Shown piece after piece: positions 15,841 through 23,886 of a DNA stretch of 48,665 nt. The notes beneath the pieces were generated by a model that did no database searches, was not told where the DNA came from, and saw only the letters and a program-made list of their open reading frames with translations. The translations under genes and the position numbers were made by a program. Position 1 is the first letter of the stretch. Every line of letters starts with the position of its first letter. Source of the stretch: Clostridium sp. Marseille-P2415 (GTDB lineage: Bacteria; Bacillota; Clostridia; Lachnospirales; Lachnospiraceae). Location: assembly GCF_900155545.1 (NCBI RefSeq), contig NZ_LT732526.1, forward strand, positions 894,856 through 943,520, given 5' to 3'.

Positions 15841-16206
15841 ATGATAGCATTTAATCATTTTAATTTCAACGTACTTGATCTGGAAAGAAGCTTAAAGTTT
15901 TATAAGGATGCCCTGGGGCTTGTACCTGTAAGGGAAAAGGCAGCGGCGGATGGCTCCTTCAAACTGGTGTTTTTGGGAGACGGTAAAAGTGATTTCACTC
16001 TGGAGCTCACTTATTTGACAGAACGGAAAGAAGCCTATAATCTGGGGGAATGCGAATTCCATTTGGCGTTTCAAACAGATGAATATGAGGAATACTATAA
16101 AAAACATAAAGAGATGGGCGTCATATGCTTTGAGAATCCGGGTATGGGCATTTATTTCATCAGTGATCCGGACGGCTACTGGATCGAAATCGTTCCGGCC
16201 AAATAA
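15841..16206 (+). CDS. Glyoxalase I-like VOC-family metalloenzyme (121 aa)
   Basis: Vicinal oxygen chelate fold, two beta-alpha-beta-beta-beta modules. The putative metal ligands of lactoylglutathione lyases are in place: H6 (FNHFNFNV), E55 (TLELTYL), H74 (EFHLAF) and E116 (WIEIVP). Length and the closing ISDPDGYWIEIV agree with GloA. The in-frame GTG at 15829 overlaps the ribosome binding site GGAG (15826-15829), so ATG 15841 is the start. Clostridia lack glutathione in most cases, so the thiol partner of methylglyoxal detoxification is open, and a related VOC isomerase role cannot be excluded. It is followed 11 bases later by an alpha/beta hydrolase in the same unit. Confidence 0.86.
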   Translation: MIAFNHFNFNVLDLERSLKFYKDALGLVPVREKAAADGSFKLVFLGDGKSDFTLELTYLTERKEAYNLGECEFHLAFQTDEYEEYYKKHKEMGVICFENPGMGIYFISDPDGYWIEIVPAK

Positions 16207-16217
16207 GGAGAAGGTCT

Positions 16218-16898
16218 GTGTATATTGAAGTCAATGGAATCACGTTATTCTATGAGATGTCAGGAAGCGGCCCGGCTGTCATTCTCGTCCATGGGAACGG
16301 AGAGGATCACGGGATTTTCAATGAAACTGCAGAACTGCTGAGAAAAGACTATACCGTTTACGCTCTGGATTCCAGAGATCATGGAAAGAGCTCCAGAGTG
16401 GAGACATTGGGTTATGATGAAATGGCGGAAGACGTAGCGGGATTTGTGAAGGCATTAAAGCTGGAAAAACCGTTTTACTGCGGATTCAGCGACGGCGGAA
16501 TCATCGGAATCCTTGCTGCAAGCAGATATCCGGATCTTTTTTCGAAGCTGGTGCTTTGCGGAGCCAATGCCTTTCCTCAGGGGCTAAAGGCCTTTTGGCT
16601 TATATTTTTCTCTCTGATCGAGAGGTTTCGCCATGACCCGAAGATCCGCATGATGCTTGAGGAACCGCAGATTACCGGAACGCAGCTGGAGAAGATCTGT
16701 ATTCCTACTCTGGTGCTTGCGGGGGAAAGGGACATGGTCCGGGAATCCCATACCCGTTATCTTGCCTCAAAAATAAAAAACAGCTGTCTCCGGATTCTTC
16801 CGGGCGAGGGGCATGGCAGTTATATTGTCCACAGCAGAAAGCTTTATCACTTCATGAAAAGGTTTCTTTTAAAACCGCTGCCGCAGGATCATGACTGA
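16218..16898 (+). CDS. Alpha/beta hydrolase (226 aa)
   Basis: Soluble alpha/beta-fold hydrolase. Seen: oxyanion-hole HGNGEDHG after VILVHG, nucleophile elbow GFSDGG with S91, D172 (AGERDM) and H199 (GEGHGS), a complete catalytic triad in the right order. It has a short or absent cap domain. The start is GTG 16218 with AAGGAG seven bases upstream. It is probably co-transcribed with the glyoxalase-like gene; a thioester hydrolase role next to a glyoxalase would be attractive but is a guess. The substrate cannot be read from the sequence. Confidence 0.87.
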   Translation: MYIEVNGITLFYEMSGSGPAVILVHGNGEDHGIFNETAELLRKDYTVYALDSRDHGKSSRVETLGYDEMAEDVAGFVKALKLEKPFYCGFSDGGIIGILAASRYPDLFSKLVLCGANAFPQGLKAFWLIFFSLIERFRHDPKIRMMLEEPQITGTQLEKICIPTLVLAGERDMVRESHTRYLASKIKNSCLRILPGEGHGSYIVHSRKLYHFMKRFLLKPLPQDHD

Positions 16899-16935
16899 CA
16901 GCCGGTAAGAAAATGTGAGTGTAAAGAAAAAATAC

Positions 16936-16964
16936 TTGACACCTTATGAAATATATTGTATAAT
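16936..16964 (+). promoter_or_regulatory. Perfect consensus sigma-A promoter of ylxM-ffh
   Basis: TTGACA (16936-16941), exactly 17 bp, TATAAT (16959-16964). Transcription would start near 16971, only about nine bases before the ylxM ATG at 16980, so the ribosome binding site AGGTGA (16970-16975) lies at the very 5' end of the RNA. Confidence 0.85.
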
Positions 16965-16979
16965 ATCACAGGTGATGAT

Positions 16980-17330
16980 ATGGAAAAGATTGCAAGGCAG
17001 GGATTATTATATGATTTCTATGGCGCTCTCTTAACGGAACACCAAAGGCATATCTATGAAGACGTAGTATTTTATGATCTGTCTTTGAGCGAGATTGCAG
17101 AAGAACAGGGAATCAGCCGCCAGGGGGTTCATGACCTGATAAAGCGGTGCAATAAGATCCTGGAGGATTATGAAGAAAAGCTTCATTTGGTGGAAAAGTT
17201 TGAACAGACGAAAAAGCTGGCCAGAGAGATCCAGAGTTTGACAAAAGAATTTGCTGTTACGAAGAACATGAATCTGATCCATCGCATCGAAGAGATATCG
17301 GGCGAAATCATCGAGCTGGAAGCTCATTAG
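16980..17330 (+). CDS. ylxM: YlxM, helix-turn-helix protein linked to the signal recognition particle (116 aa)
   Basis: YlxM / p13 family protein encoded with ffh in Firmicutes and Mollicutes; in streptococci it modulates SRP GTPase activity. Seen: [31 protein letters not shown] (in two parts: helix and recognition region), then [14 protein letters not shown], a sigma-region-4-like helix-turn-helix at about residues 22-60, and a coiled C-terminal part. The start is set at ATG 16980 after AGGTGA; the upstream frame (from 16956) lies inside the promoter. The stop is 11 bases before ffh. Confidence 0.93.
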   Translation: MEKIARQGLLYDFYGALLTEHQRHIYEDVVFYDLSLSEIAEEQGISRQGVHDLIKRCNKILEDYEEKLHLVEKFEQTKKLAREIQSLTKEFAVTKNMNLIHRIEEISGEIIELEAH

Positions 17331-17341
17331 GAGGGCGTTAG

Positions 17342-18691
17342 ATGGCTTTTGAGAGCTTATCCGATAAATTACAGAACGTATTTAAGAACTTGAGAGGCAA
17401 AGGGCGTTTGTCCGAAGCCGATGTAAAAACAGCTCTTAAAGAAGTCAAGATGGCTTTGCTGGAAGCCGATGTAAGCTTTAAGGTTGTAAAACAGTTTATC
17501 AGTGCTGTGCAGGAGCGGGCGATCGGACAGGATGTTCAAAACAGTCTGACTCCGGGACAGATGGTAATAAAGATTGTAAATGAAGAGCTGGTAAAGCTGA
17601 TGGGCTCTGAAATGACTGAGATTCAGTTAAAGCCTGCCAGCGATATGACCATCATTTTGATGGCAGGTCTCCAGGGTGCCGGTAAGACCACCACCACTGC
17701 CAAGATCGCCGGAAAATTAAAGGCAAAGGGCAGAAAACCGCTCCTCGTTGCCTGTGACATCTATCGTCCGGCTGCCATTAAGCAGCTGCAGATTAATGGA
17801 GAGAAGCAGGGAGTTCCGGTATTTTCCATGGGGGAAAATCACAAGCCGGCGGATATTGCAAAGGCTGCTGTCGGCTATGCAGCAAAGAATGACCAGAATG
17901 TGGTGATTCTGGATACGGCAGGCCGTCTTCACATTGATGAGGACATGATGAACGAGCTGATTGAGATCAAAGAGGCCGTAGAGGTTCATCAGACCATTCT
18001 GGTAGTTGATGCCATGACAGGACAGGATGCTGTCAATGTGGCAGGAATGTTCAACGATAAGATTGGAATTGACGGTGTCATCATTACCAAGCTGGATGGG
18101 GATACCAGGGGCGGCGCGGCGCTTTCCATCCGTGCGGTGACCGGGAAGCCGGTTCTTTATGTGGGTATGGGCGAGAAGCTTTCGGATCTGGAACAGTTCT
18201 ATCCGGACCGTATGGCATCCAGAATACTCGGTATGGGTGATATCCTTTCCCTTATTGAAAAGGCAGAAACCCAGGTAGATGAAGAAAAGGCCAAAGAGTT
18301 ATCCCAGAAGCTGCGTAAAGCGGAATTTGATTACAATGACTTCCTGGAACAGATGAGTCAGGTTAAGAAAATGGGCGGTATGGCAAGTATCATGAGCATG
18401 ATGCCCGGCATGGGACAGTTTAAGGATGCGGATATTGATGAAAAGGCTATGGACCGGGTGGAAGCGATCATTCTTTCCATGACCAATAAAGAGCGGACGA
18501 ATCCGGAGCTTATGAAGAATGCTTCCAGGAAACAGCGCGTGGCAAAAGGTGCCGGTGTGGATATCGGTGAAGTCAACCGCATTGTTAAGCAGTTTGAGCA
18601 GATGAAGAAGATGATGAAACAGCTTCCGGGCATGATAGGCGGCGGCAAGCGCCATGGCGGATTGTTTGGCAAGCTGAAATTACCGTTTTAA
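17342..18691 (+). CDS. ffh: Ffh, signal recognition particle GTPase (449 aa)
   Basis: SRP54 homologue that binds signal sequences and 4.5S/6S RNA and targets ribosomes to FtsY. Seen: N domain (1-95), P-loop GLQGAGKTTTTAKIA from 109, DTAGRLHID, TKLDGDTRGGAAL, then the methionine-rich M domain (about 300-449) with GGMASIMSMMPGM and the RNA-binding segment MTNKERTNPELM. The end GGGKRHGGLFGKLKLPF is typical. It follows ylxM by 11 bases and precedes rpsP by 89, with no terminator seen. Confidence 0.98.
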   Translation: MAFESLSDKLQNVFKNLRGKGRLSEADVKTALKEVKMALLEADVSFKVVKQFISAVQERAIGQDVQNSLTPGQMVIKIVNEELVKLMGSEMTEIQLKPASDMTIILMAGLQGAGKTTTTAKIAGKLKAKGRKPLLVACDIYRPAAIKQLQINGEKQGVPVFSMGENHKPADIAKAAVGYAAKNDQNVVILDTAGRLHIDEDMMNELIEIKEAVEVHQTILVVDAMTGQDAVNVAGMFNDKIGIDGVIITKLDGDTRGGAALSIRAVTGKPVLYVGMGEKLSDLEQFYPDRMASRILGMGDILSLIEKAETQVDEEKAKELSQKLRKAEFDYNDFLEQMSQVKKMGGMASIMSMMPGMGQFKDADIDEKAMDRVEAIILSMTNKERTNPELMKNASRKQRVAKGAGVDIGEVNRIVKQFEQMKKMMKQLPGMIGGGKRHGGLFGKLKLPF

Positions 18692-18780
18692 TCATTCAAA
18701 CCATGATGTTAGCAAGGCAGATTTCTGCGTTCGCTATAAATTAGTTTCAGAATCCAAGATTTAAGGAGGTGAATTTCACA

Positions 18781-19023
18781 ATGGCAGTAAAAATGAGATT
18801 AAAAAGAATGGGTCAGAAGAAGGCTCCTTTCTATAGAATTGTAGTTGCAGATTCCAGATCTCCAAGAGATGGTAGATTCATCGAAGAAGTTGGTTACTAT
18901 GATCCTACCACAGAACCAAGCGTAATCAAGTTTGATGAGGAGAACGCTAAAAAGTGGTTAGCAACAGGTGCTCAGCCAACAGAAGTCGTAAGCAAGCTTT
19001 TAAAGATCGCCGGTATCCAGTAG
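18781..19023 (+). CDS. rpsP: Ribosomal protein bS16 (80 aa)
   Basis: 30S assembly protein. [20 protein letters not shown] and [22 protein letters not shown] are the family signature. The ATG at 18781 follows AAGGAGGTG, a near-perfect ribosome binding site; an in-frame upstream ATG at 18769 lies too close to that site. Codon use is biased as in highly expressed genes (AGA, GGT, GAA). It is followed by the KH protein after 15 bases. Confidence 0.98.
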   Translation: MAVKMRLKRMGQKKAPFYRIVVADSRSPRDGRFIEEVGYYDPTTEPSVIKFDEENAKKWLATGAQPTEVVSKLLKIAGIQ

Positions 19024-19038
19024 TGAGAGGTGAAGCAT

Positions 19039-19266
19039 ATGAAGGAATTAGTAGAAGTAATTGCAAGAGCACTGGTTGATAATCCGGATCAGGTTGCTGT
19101 TACTGAGACCATAAAAGACGATGAGATTATCCTCGAACTTACGGTAGCGCCTTCCGATATGGGTAAGGTAATCGGCAAACAGGGCAGGATTGCAAAAGCT
19201 ATCCGCTCTGTTGTAAAAGCAGCAGCTTCCAAAGAAGACAAAAAGGTTACTGTAGAAATCCAGTAG
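19039..19266 (+). CDS. khpA: KhpA, KH-domain RNA-binding protein (75 aa)
   Basis: Single KH domain with the GxxG loop GKQG at 46-49 (VIGKQGRIAKAIRSVVKAA). In Firmicutes KhpA pairs with KhpB/EloR and affects cell elongation and small RNAs. The gene order rpsP-khpA-rimM-trmD is conserved. The start is ATG 19039, about eight bases after AGAGG; an in-frame ATG at 19030 overlaps that site. A terminator lies right after the stop. Confidence 0.95.
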   Translation: MKELVEVIARALVDNPDQVAVTETIKDDEIILELTVAPSDMGKVIGKQGRIAKAIRSVVKAAASKEDKKVTVEIQ

Positions 19267-19270
19267 CTTA

Positions 19271-19306
19271 AAAGACCGCCGGCCTGTCGGGAAGACGGTC
19301 TTTTTT
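19271..19306 (+). terminator. Terminator after khpA
   Basis: Stem AAAGACCG / CGGTCTTT with a GC-rich 17-nt loop, then a T-run. It lies between khpA and rimM in an otherwise continuous cluster. Confidence 0.8.
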
Positions 19307-19355
19307 GGCATGATTGACTTTACTGTTGGAGGTCCATGCGTAAATGTCCAGAAAT

Positions 19356-19384
19356 AAGCCGGATAGCAATATCCGGTTTCTTTT
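19356..19384 (+). terminator. Second hairpin before rimM, possible terminator or attenuator
   Basis: A 10-bp stem AAGCCGGATA / TATCCGGTTT (one G-U pair) closed by a GCAA tetraloop and followed by CTTTT. It stands about 50 bases after the khpA terminator and 20 before the rimM start. Confidence 0.6.
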
Positions 19385-19403
19385 GTATGATATGGAGAGA
19401 TAG

Positions 19404-19913
19404 ATGGAGAATTTGTTAAGAGTCGGCGTGATTTCTTCCACCCATGGGGTTCGCGGAGAAGTAAAGGTTTATCCTACGACTGATGATATAAACCGTTTCA
19501 AAGATTTAAAAAAAGTAATTCTTGATACCGGACGGGAGCATCTGGAGCTGGAAATCCAGGGTGTAAAATTTTTTAAAAATATGGCAATCCTTAAGTTTAA
19601 AGGATATGACTCCATAAACGAGATTGAAAAATACAAGGGGAAAGACTTACTGGTCACCAGAGACCAGGCCGTAGAACTTGGGCCGGATGAAAATTTTATT
19701 GTTGATTTAATCGGGCTTCGTGTGGTCACCGAGGACGGAAGGCAATTCGGAACCTTAACGGATGTGATTAAGACAGGCGCAAATGATGTCTATGAGGTGA
19801 AAACGGCGGAAGGGAAGGAAGTCCTGTTTCCGGCAATCAGAGAATGTGTTTTAAGCGTGGATCTGGATGAAGGAACTGTCACGGTCCGCATTATGGATGG
19901 GCTTCTGGATTAA
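19404..19913 (+). CDS. rimM: RimM, 30S maturation factor (169 aa)
   Basis: Binds ribosomal protein S19 and helps mature the 16S 3' head domain. Seen: N-terminal beta barrel opening [20 protein letters not shown], and the C-terminal PRC-barrel domain with [21 protein letters not shown] and [21 protein letters not shown]. Standard length. It has GGAGAGA ahead of the ATG. No promoter is evident after the two hairpins upstream, so it may depend on read-through from rpsP. trmD follows after 22 bases. Confidence 0.97.
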   Translation: MENLLRVGVISSTHGVRGEVKVYPTTDDINRFKDLKKVILDTGREHLELEIQGVKFFKNMAILKFKGYDSINEIEKYKGKDLLVTRDQAVELGPDENFIVDLIGLRVVTEDGRQFGTLTDVIKTGANDVYEVKTAEGKEVLFPAIRECVLSVDLDEGTVTVRIMDGLLD

Positions 19914-19935
19914 AATAGAGGAGTGGAAATAAGAA

Positions 19936-20682
19936 ATGAATTATCATATATTGACGTTATTTCCGGAGATGGTCCAAAACGGCTTAAATACCAGCATAAT
20001 CGGAAGAGCGGCAGAAAAAGGCCTGCTCTCCATCGAAGCCATTGATATCCGGGAATATTCCACGGACAAGCACCGCCATGTGGATGATTATCCCTATGGC
20101 GGCGGAGCAGGGATGGTCATGCAGCCCATGCCGGTCTGCGATGCTTATGATGCCTTGTGTGAGAGAATCGGGAAGAAGCCCCGTGTGATCTATATGACTC
20201 CCCAGGGAAGGGTTTTTAATCAGAAGATCGCGGAGGAGCTGGCGAAGGAAGAAGACCTGGTTTTTTTATGCGGACATTATGAAGGAATTGATGAGAGAGC
20301 TTTGGAGCTGGTTGCCACGGATTATCTTTCCATCGGCGACTATGTGCTGACGGGAGGCGAGCTTCCGGCCATGGTTATGATCGACTGCATTTCCAGATTG
20401 ATCCCGGGAGTCTTAAACAACGATACCTCTGCTGAGTTTGAATCCTTCCATGATAACCTTCTGGAATACCCTCAGTATACAAGACCGGAAGAATATAGGG
20501 GGCTTAGGGTTCCGGAAGTCCTTTTATCCGGACATCATAAAAATATTGATGCCTGGAGGCGGGAGCAATCCATCAAACGGACCCTGGAACGAAGACCTGA
20601 TCTTTTAAGGGATGCGGTCCTGACAAAAAAAGAAGCGGAATATTTAAGAAAACTTGAAAATGAGCTGGAAAATCGGGAATAA
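19936..20682 (+). CDS. trmD: TrmD, tRNA (guanine37-N1)-methyltransferase (248 aa)
   Basis: Makes m1G37 in tRNAs reading CNN codons, preventing frameshifts; an essential trefoil-knot SPOUT enzyme. Seen: MNYHILTLFPEMVQ, YPYGGGAGMVMQPMP, the knot SAM site CGHYEGIDERALE and SIGDYVLTGGELPAMVMID, and LLSGHHKNIDAWRREQS. Length is normal. It ends 139 bases before rplS, which has its own promoter. Confidence 0.98.
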   Translation: MNYHILTLFPEMVQNGLNTSIIGRAAEKGLLSIEAIDIREYSTDKHRHVDDYPYGGGAGMVMQPMPVCDAYDALCERIGKKPRVIYMTPQGRVFNQKIAEELAKEEDLVFLCGHYEGIDERALELVATDYLSIGDYVLTGGELPAMVMIDCISRLIPGVLNNDTSAEFESFHDNLLEYPQYTRPEEYRGLRVPEVLLSGHHKNIDAWRREQSIKRTLERRPDLLRDAVLTKKEAEYLRKLENELENRE

Positions 20683-20698
20683 TAAAGCAAGAAAGGAC

Positions 20699-20727
20699 TT
20701 GCATTCTAAGTCCCTTTATGTTAAAAT
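20699..20727 (+). promoter_or_regulatory. Promoter of rplS
   Basis: TTGCAT (20699-20704), 17 bp, TAAAAT (20722-20727). The RNA would have a leader of about 87 nt before the rplS start. L19 leader RNAs are known in Firmicutes, but I see no strong stem here that identifies one. Confidence 0.65.
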
Positions 20728-20820
20728 ACAAAATGTTGTGATGAAAAGGCGATGGTCCTCTGTTACGGATTTCAGTATGAAGTATTAAGAACATCAAATA
20801 AAATCAAGGAGGTTCACACA

Positions 20821-21168
20821 ATGAACGAAATTATTAAGAATATCGAAGCAGCACAGTTAAAGCAGTCCGTACCGGAGTTCCACGTTGGTGATACCGTTAA
20901 GGTATACAACAAGATCAAAGAGGGAACCCGTGAAAGAATTCAGATTTTCGAAGGAACTGTCATCAAGAGACAGAATGGCGGCGCAAGAGAAACATTTACC
21001 GTAAGAAAGAATTCTAACGGGATCGGCGTTGAGAAAACCTGGCCATTGCATTCCCCTTCCGTAGATAACATCGAAGTTGTCAGAAAGGGTAAAGTAAGAA
21101 GAGCAAAACTGAATTACTTAAGAGACAGAGTAGGCAAAGCTGCTAAGGTTAAAGAATTGGTTAGATAA
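20821..21168 (+). CDS. rplS: Ribosomal protein bL19 (115 aa)
   Basis: 50S protein at the interface with the small subunit. Seen: [34 protein letters not shown], the family motif [20 protein letters not shown], and [23 protein letters not shown] 20821 follows AAGGAGG; the frame extends upstream to 20752 but that part is leader. Codon use is of the highly expressed type. A terminator follows. Confidence 0.98.
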   Translation: MNEIIKNIEAAQLKQSVPEFHVGDTVKVYNKIKEGTRERIQIFEGTVIKRQNGGARETFTVRKNSNGIGVEKTWPLHSPSVDNIEVVRKGKVRRAKLNYLRDRVGKAAKVKELVR

Positions 21169-21183
21169 TTCCGGAACAGTTGA

Positions 21184-21212
21184 GGGGGACAATGAAAATT
21201 GTCCCTTTCTTT
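21184..21212 (+). terminator. Terminator after rplS
   Basis: Stem GGGACAAT / ATTGTCCC closed by a GAAA tetraloop, then TTTCTTT. It lies 23 bases before the lepB start and probably limits flow from rplS into lepB. Confidence 0.8.
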
Positions 21213-21234
21213 AGTAGGTGGGGTGTTTGAAAAC

Positions 21235-21786
21235 ATGGATTTTTATCATAGTGAAGACAATAATAAACTCCGCCATGTCGTCAACTGGGTTGTTGACATT
21301 GTTGTAGTAATTGCATTTGCATGGTTCCTGGTCTATGCTTATGGAACACAGATTGTGGTAGCGGGTCATTCCATGATCCCTCTTCTTGCATCGGATGATG
21401 TGGTTTTGATGGACCGGCTGGTTTATGATTTTGGCCGTCCGGGCCGGTTTGATGTGGTAGTATTTCAGAGAGAAGACCAGAAAATGAATGTAAAGCGTGT
21501 CATCGGTCTGCCGGGAGAAACCGTGCAGATAAAAAACGATGAAATCTATATTGATGGCGAGAAGTTAAAAGAGCCGGCTGGCATAGGCCGGGTTTCTCTG
21601 GCCGGACTTGCGGAAAAGCCCATAAAGCTGGGGGAAGATGAATATTTTCTGTTGGGTGACAACAGAGACAGCAGCGAAGACAGCCGTTTCTCCAATATCG
21701 GAAACGTAAGCGGCAGTCAGATCCAGGGAAAAGTATGGCTCCGGATGCTGCCTTTTGTGAAGATGGAATTAATTCGTTCGAAATAG
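21235..21786 (+). CDS. lepB: Signal peptidase I (183 aa)
   Basis: Membrane serine protease that removes signal peptides on the outer face of the membrane. Seen: one N-terminal membrane segment (about residues 18-36, DIVVVIAFAWFLVYAYG), the nucleophile S46 in GHSMIP, the general base K87 in VKRVIGLPGE, and box E GDNRDSSEDSR. Length fits Gram-positive SipS-type enzymes. I take ATG 21235, with AGGTGGGG upstream; the open frame reaches back to a TTG in the terminator stem. It lies between rplS and rbgA, a position common in Clostridia. Confidence 0.95.
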   Translation: MDFYHSEDNNKLRHVVNWVVDIVVVIAFAWFLVYAYGTQIVVAGHSMIPLLASDDVVLMDRLVYDFGRPGRFDVVVFQREDQKMNVKRVIGLPGETVQIKNDEIYIDGEKLKEPAGIGRVSLAGLAEKPIKLGEDEYFLLGDNRDSSEDSRFSNIGNVSGSQIQGKVWLRMLPFVKMELIRSK

Positions 21787-21795
21787 AGGAATGTT

Positions 21796-22638
21796 ATGAA
21801 TATACAATGGTATCCAGGTCATATGACCAAAGCCAAAAGGGCTATGAAGGAAGATATCAAATTAATTGATTTGATAATAGAACTGGTGGACGCGAGAGTT
21901 CCCTTAAGCAGCCGGAATCCTGATATCGATGAATTGGGAGCAGGGAAGGCGCGCATGGTTCTGCTTAATAAATCCGATCTTGCGGATGAACGTTATAATA
22001 ATGCCTGGGCAGCCTATTTTGAATCGCAGGGCTGTCATGTTGTTAAGGTGAACTCCAGGAGCGGCGCGGGACTGAAACAGATAGGCGGCGTTGTTCAGGA
22101 GGCATGTAAGGAGAAGATTGAACGTGACCGCAGAAGAGGGATTTTAAACCGTCCGGTGCGGGCCATGGTGGTGGGAATCCCTAACGTGGGGAAGTCTACC
22201 TTTATTAATTCGTTTGCCGGAAAAGCATGTGCGAAAACAGGGAATAAACCGGGGGTGACGAAGGGAAATCAATGGATCCGGCTGAATAAGAACCTGGAGC
22301 TTCTTGATACTCCAGGAATTCTGTGGCCCAGGTTTGAGGATCAGCAGGTGGGAATCCGCCTGGCACTCATTGGTTCCATCAATGATGATATATTAAATAA
22401 GGATGAGCTGGCGATGGAACTCATCCGGTTCCTGAAAAAAGAATATCCGCAGGTACTTTCTGAGAGATATGAAATAAATACAGAGGATGAGCTGGAGGCA
22501 TTAAAGCAGGTGGCGCGGGCCAGAGGATGCCTTGCAAAGGGCGGAGAACTGGATCTGACCAAGGCTTCCAATATATTTATTGATGAATTCCGGAGCGGAA
22601 AACTGGGGCGCCTGACGCTGGAGTTTCCCTTACAATAG
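21796..22638 (+). CDS. rbgA: RbgA, 50S assembly GTPase (280 aa)
   Basis: Circularly permuted GTPase for late 50S subunit maturation. Seen: WYPGHMTKAKRAMKED (N-terminal signature), G4 NKSDL, G1 GIPNVGKST from G127, switch GNKPGVTKGNQW, G3 DTPGILWP, and a C-terminal ANTAR-like helical domain (about 200-280) that binds 23S rRNA. Standard length. It starts ten bases after lepB. A two-part GC-rich terminator follows. Confidence 0.97.
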   Translation: MNIQWYPGHMTKAKRAMKEDIKLIDLIIELVDARVPLSSRNPDIDELGAGKARMVLLNKSDLADERYNNAWAAYFESQGCHVVKVNSRSGAGLKQIGGVVQEACKEKIERDRRRGILNRPVRAMVVGIPNVGKSTFINSFAGKACAKTGNKPGVTKGNQWIRLNKNLELLDTPGILWPRFEDQQVGIRLALIGSINDDILNKDELAMELIRFLKKEYPQVLSERYEINTEDELEALKQVARARGCLAKGGELDLTKASNIFIDEFRSGKLGRLTLEFPLQ

Positions 22639-22653
22639 TCAGTATTTCAACAT

Positions 22654-22694
22654 GAGAGCCGGCTCTTTTTAATAAGGGCCGGCCCTGTTTTTTT
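22654..22694 (+). terminator. Terminator after rbgA
   Basis: Two self-complementary GC-rich blocks, AGAGCCGGCTCT and AGGGCCGGCCCT, which can also pair with each other, followed by GTTTTTTTT. Confidence 0.75.
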
Positions 22695-22737
22695 ACCTTA
22701 TCAATTAGCGAAGCGGATTGGGAATATCCGCTTTGAC
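22695..22737 (+). repeat. Short hairpin repeat B, copy 1 (before rnhB)
   Basis: Shares ACCTTAT, then TAGCGAA, then CGGATTGGGAATATCCGC and TTTGAC with the copy at 23824-23870. The core is a perfect 8-bp hairpin AAGCGGAT-TGGGAAT-ATCCGCTT. It lies three bases before the upstream candidate start (22740) of rnhB. Confidence 0.8.
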
Positions 22738-22760
22738 GAATGGAATTGGAGCGGGAAAAA

Positions 22761-23408
22761 ATGAGAAAATTAACAGAAGAAAAGCTTCGGTCAGAGCGGG
22801 AACGGCTGGAGAAAATGAAGGAATTTGAATACCGGTATGAGAAACATGTTCTGGTCTGCGGGATTGATGAGGCCGGGCGGGGACCGTTAGCAGGACCGGT
22901 TGTAGCAGGCGCGGTGATCCTGCCAAGGGATTGTGAGATCCTTTTTTTGAATGATTCAAAAAAACTGTCGGAGAAAAGGCGGGAAGAATTATTTGTTGAA
23001 ATTCAGGAAAAGGCAGAAGCTTTTGCTGTCGGAGTGATTGGAGCAGAACGGATTGATGAAATAAATATTTTGCAGGCTACCTATGAGGCTATGCGGCAGG
23101 CTATAGGCAAATTGGGCTTGGAACCGGAGGTGCTTTTAAACGATGCGGTTACGATTCCTCAAGTTACGACTCCTCAGATTCCTATCATTAAGGGGGATGC
23201 TAAGAGCGTGTCCATAGCAGCAGCCAGTATTATGGCAAAAGTTACCAGGGATCATATGATGGAAGAGTACGGTAAACTGTTTCCGGAATATGGCTTTGCA
23301 AAACATAAAGGGTATGGAACGGCTGCCCATATTGGTGCTTTGAAGGAACTTGGACCTTGTCCGATTCACAGGCGCAGCTTTATTAAGAATTTTGTGGTTA
23401 CCGGATGA
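22761..23408 (+). CDS. rnhB: Ribonuclease HII (215 aa)
   Basis: Cleaves RNA in RNA-DNA hybrids, including single ribonucleotides in DNA. Seen: GIDEAGRGPLAGPVVAGAV with the catalytic D36 and E37, NDSKKLSEKRRE, GDAKSVSIAAASIMAKVTRD, and FAKHKGYGTAAHI with PCPIHRRSF at the end. I favour ATG 22761 because GGAG at 22748 is nine bases upstream; ATG 22740 (seven residues longer) directly follows a hairpin repeat and has no site. A charged N-terminal helix precedes the catalytic domain. Its TGA overlaps an ATG in the yraN frame. Confidence 0.93.
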   Translation: MRKLTEEKLRSERERLEKMKEFEYRYEKHVLVCGIDEAGRGPLAGPVVAGAVILPRDCEILFLNDSKKLSEKRREELFVEIQEKAEAFAVGVIGAERIDEINILQATYEAMRQAIGKLGLEPEVLLNDAVTIPQVTTPQIPIIKGDAKSVSIAAASIMAKVTRDHMMEEYGKLFPEYGFAKHKGYGTAAHIGALKELGPCPIHRRSFIKNFVVTG

Positions 23409-23479
23409 TGAAAAATGCGGGTTCCGTAATGAATTTTACGGGACCTGTCCGGTTATATTGGGGAATGGGAGGATTGGTT

Positions 23480-23824
23480 TTGAGGAATCATAGAGAGATC
23501 GGGAATCAGTTTGAGGATGTGGCAGCCGCATATTTGGAGGATGTGGGGTATGTGATACTGGAACGGAATTACCGGGACCGGTTGGGGGAAATCGATATCG
23601 TTGCGAAGGATGGGAGAGACTTTGTTTTTGTTGAGGTAAAGTACCGGATGAATTTGGAAAAAGGGGATCCGGCTGAGGCAGTGCATGTTCAGAAGCAGAG
23701 GAAGATAAGGAATGTGGCCCGGGGGTATTTGTACCGGCATCATCTGGGGGAGGATGTTCCCTGCAGGTTTGATGTGGTGGCGATATTAGGGCAGGAAATC
23801 CGGCTCATTAAGGATGCATTTTAA
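23480..23824 (+). CDS. YraN / UPF0102 family nuclease-like protein (114 aa)
   Basis: Small protein of the UPF0102 family with a restriction-endonuclease-like core. Seen: GNQFEDVAAAYLEDVGYVIL, then RLGEIDIVAKDG and FVFVEVKYR, the E-x(n)-D-x(n)-ExK pattern of that fold. The frame is open from ATG 23405, which overlaps the rnhB stop (ATGA), but homologues begin close to the RNHREIGNQFE segment, and GGGAGG (23467-23472) stands seven bases before a TTG at 23480. I therefore prefer the TTG; 23405 would add 25 residues. Pairing with rnhB is common and suggests a DNA repair or recombination role, which is unproven. Confidence 0.85.
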   Translation: MRNHREIGNQFEDVAAAYLEDVGYVILERNYRDRLGEIDIVAKDGRDFVFVEVKYRMNLEKGDPAEAVHVQKQRKIRNVARGYLYRHHLGEDVPCRFDVVAILGQEIRLIKDAF

Positions 23825-23870
23825 CCTTATGAAGGAAGTAGCGAATCGGATTGGGAATATCCGCTTTGAC
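23824..23870 (+). repeat. Short hairpin repeat B, copy 2 (before pgeF)
   Basis: Same layout as the copy at 22695: ACCTTAT, an insertion of a few bases, TAGCGAA, CGGATTGGGAATATCCGC, TTTGAC. One arm base differs (AATCGGAT against ATCCGCTT), leaving one mismatch in the 8-bp stem. AGGAGGTG for pgeF follows at once. Confidence 0.8.
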
Positions 23871-23886
23871 TTAGGAGGTGTGATGG

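Noticed and set aside
20734-20820. L19 leader RNA before rplS
   Set aside because: Position fits, but no clear stem or known sequence could be recognised by eye; only the promoter is called.
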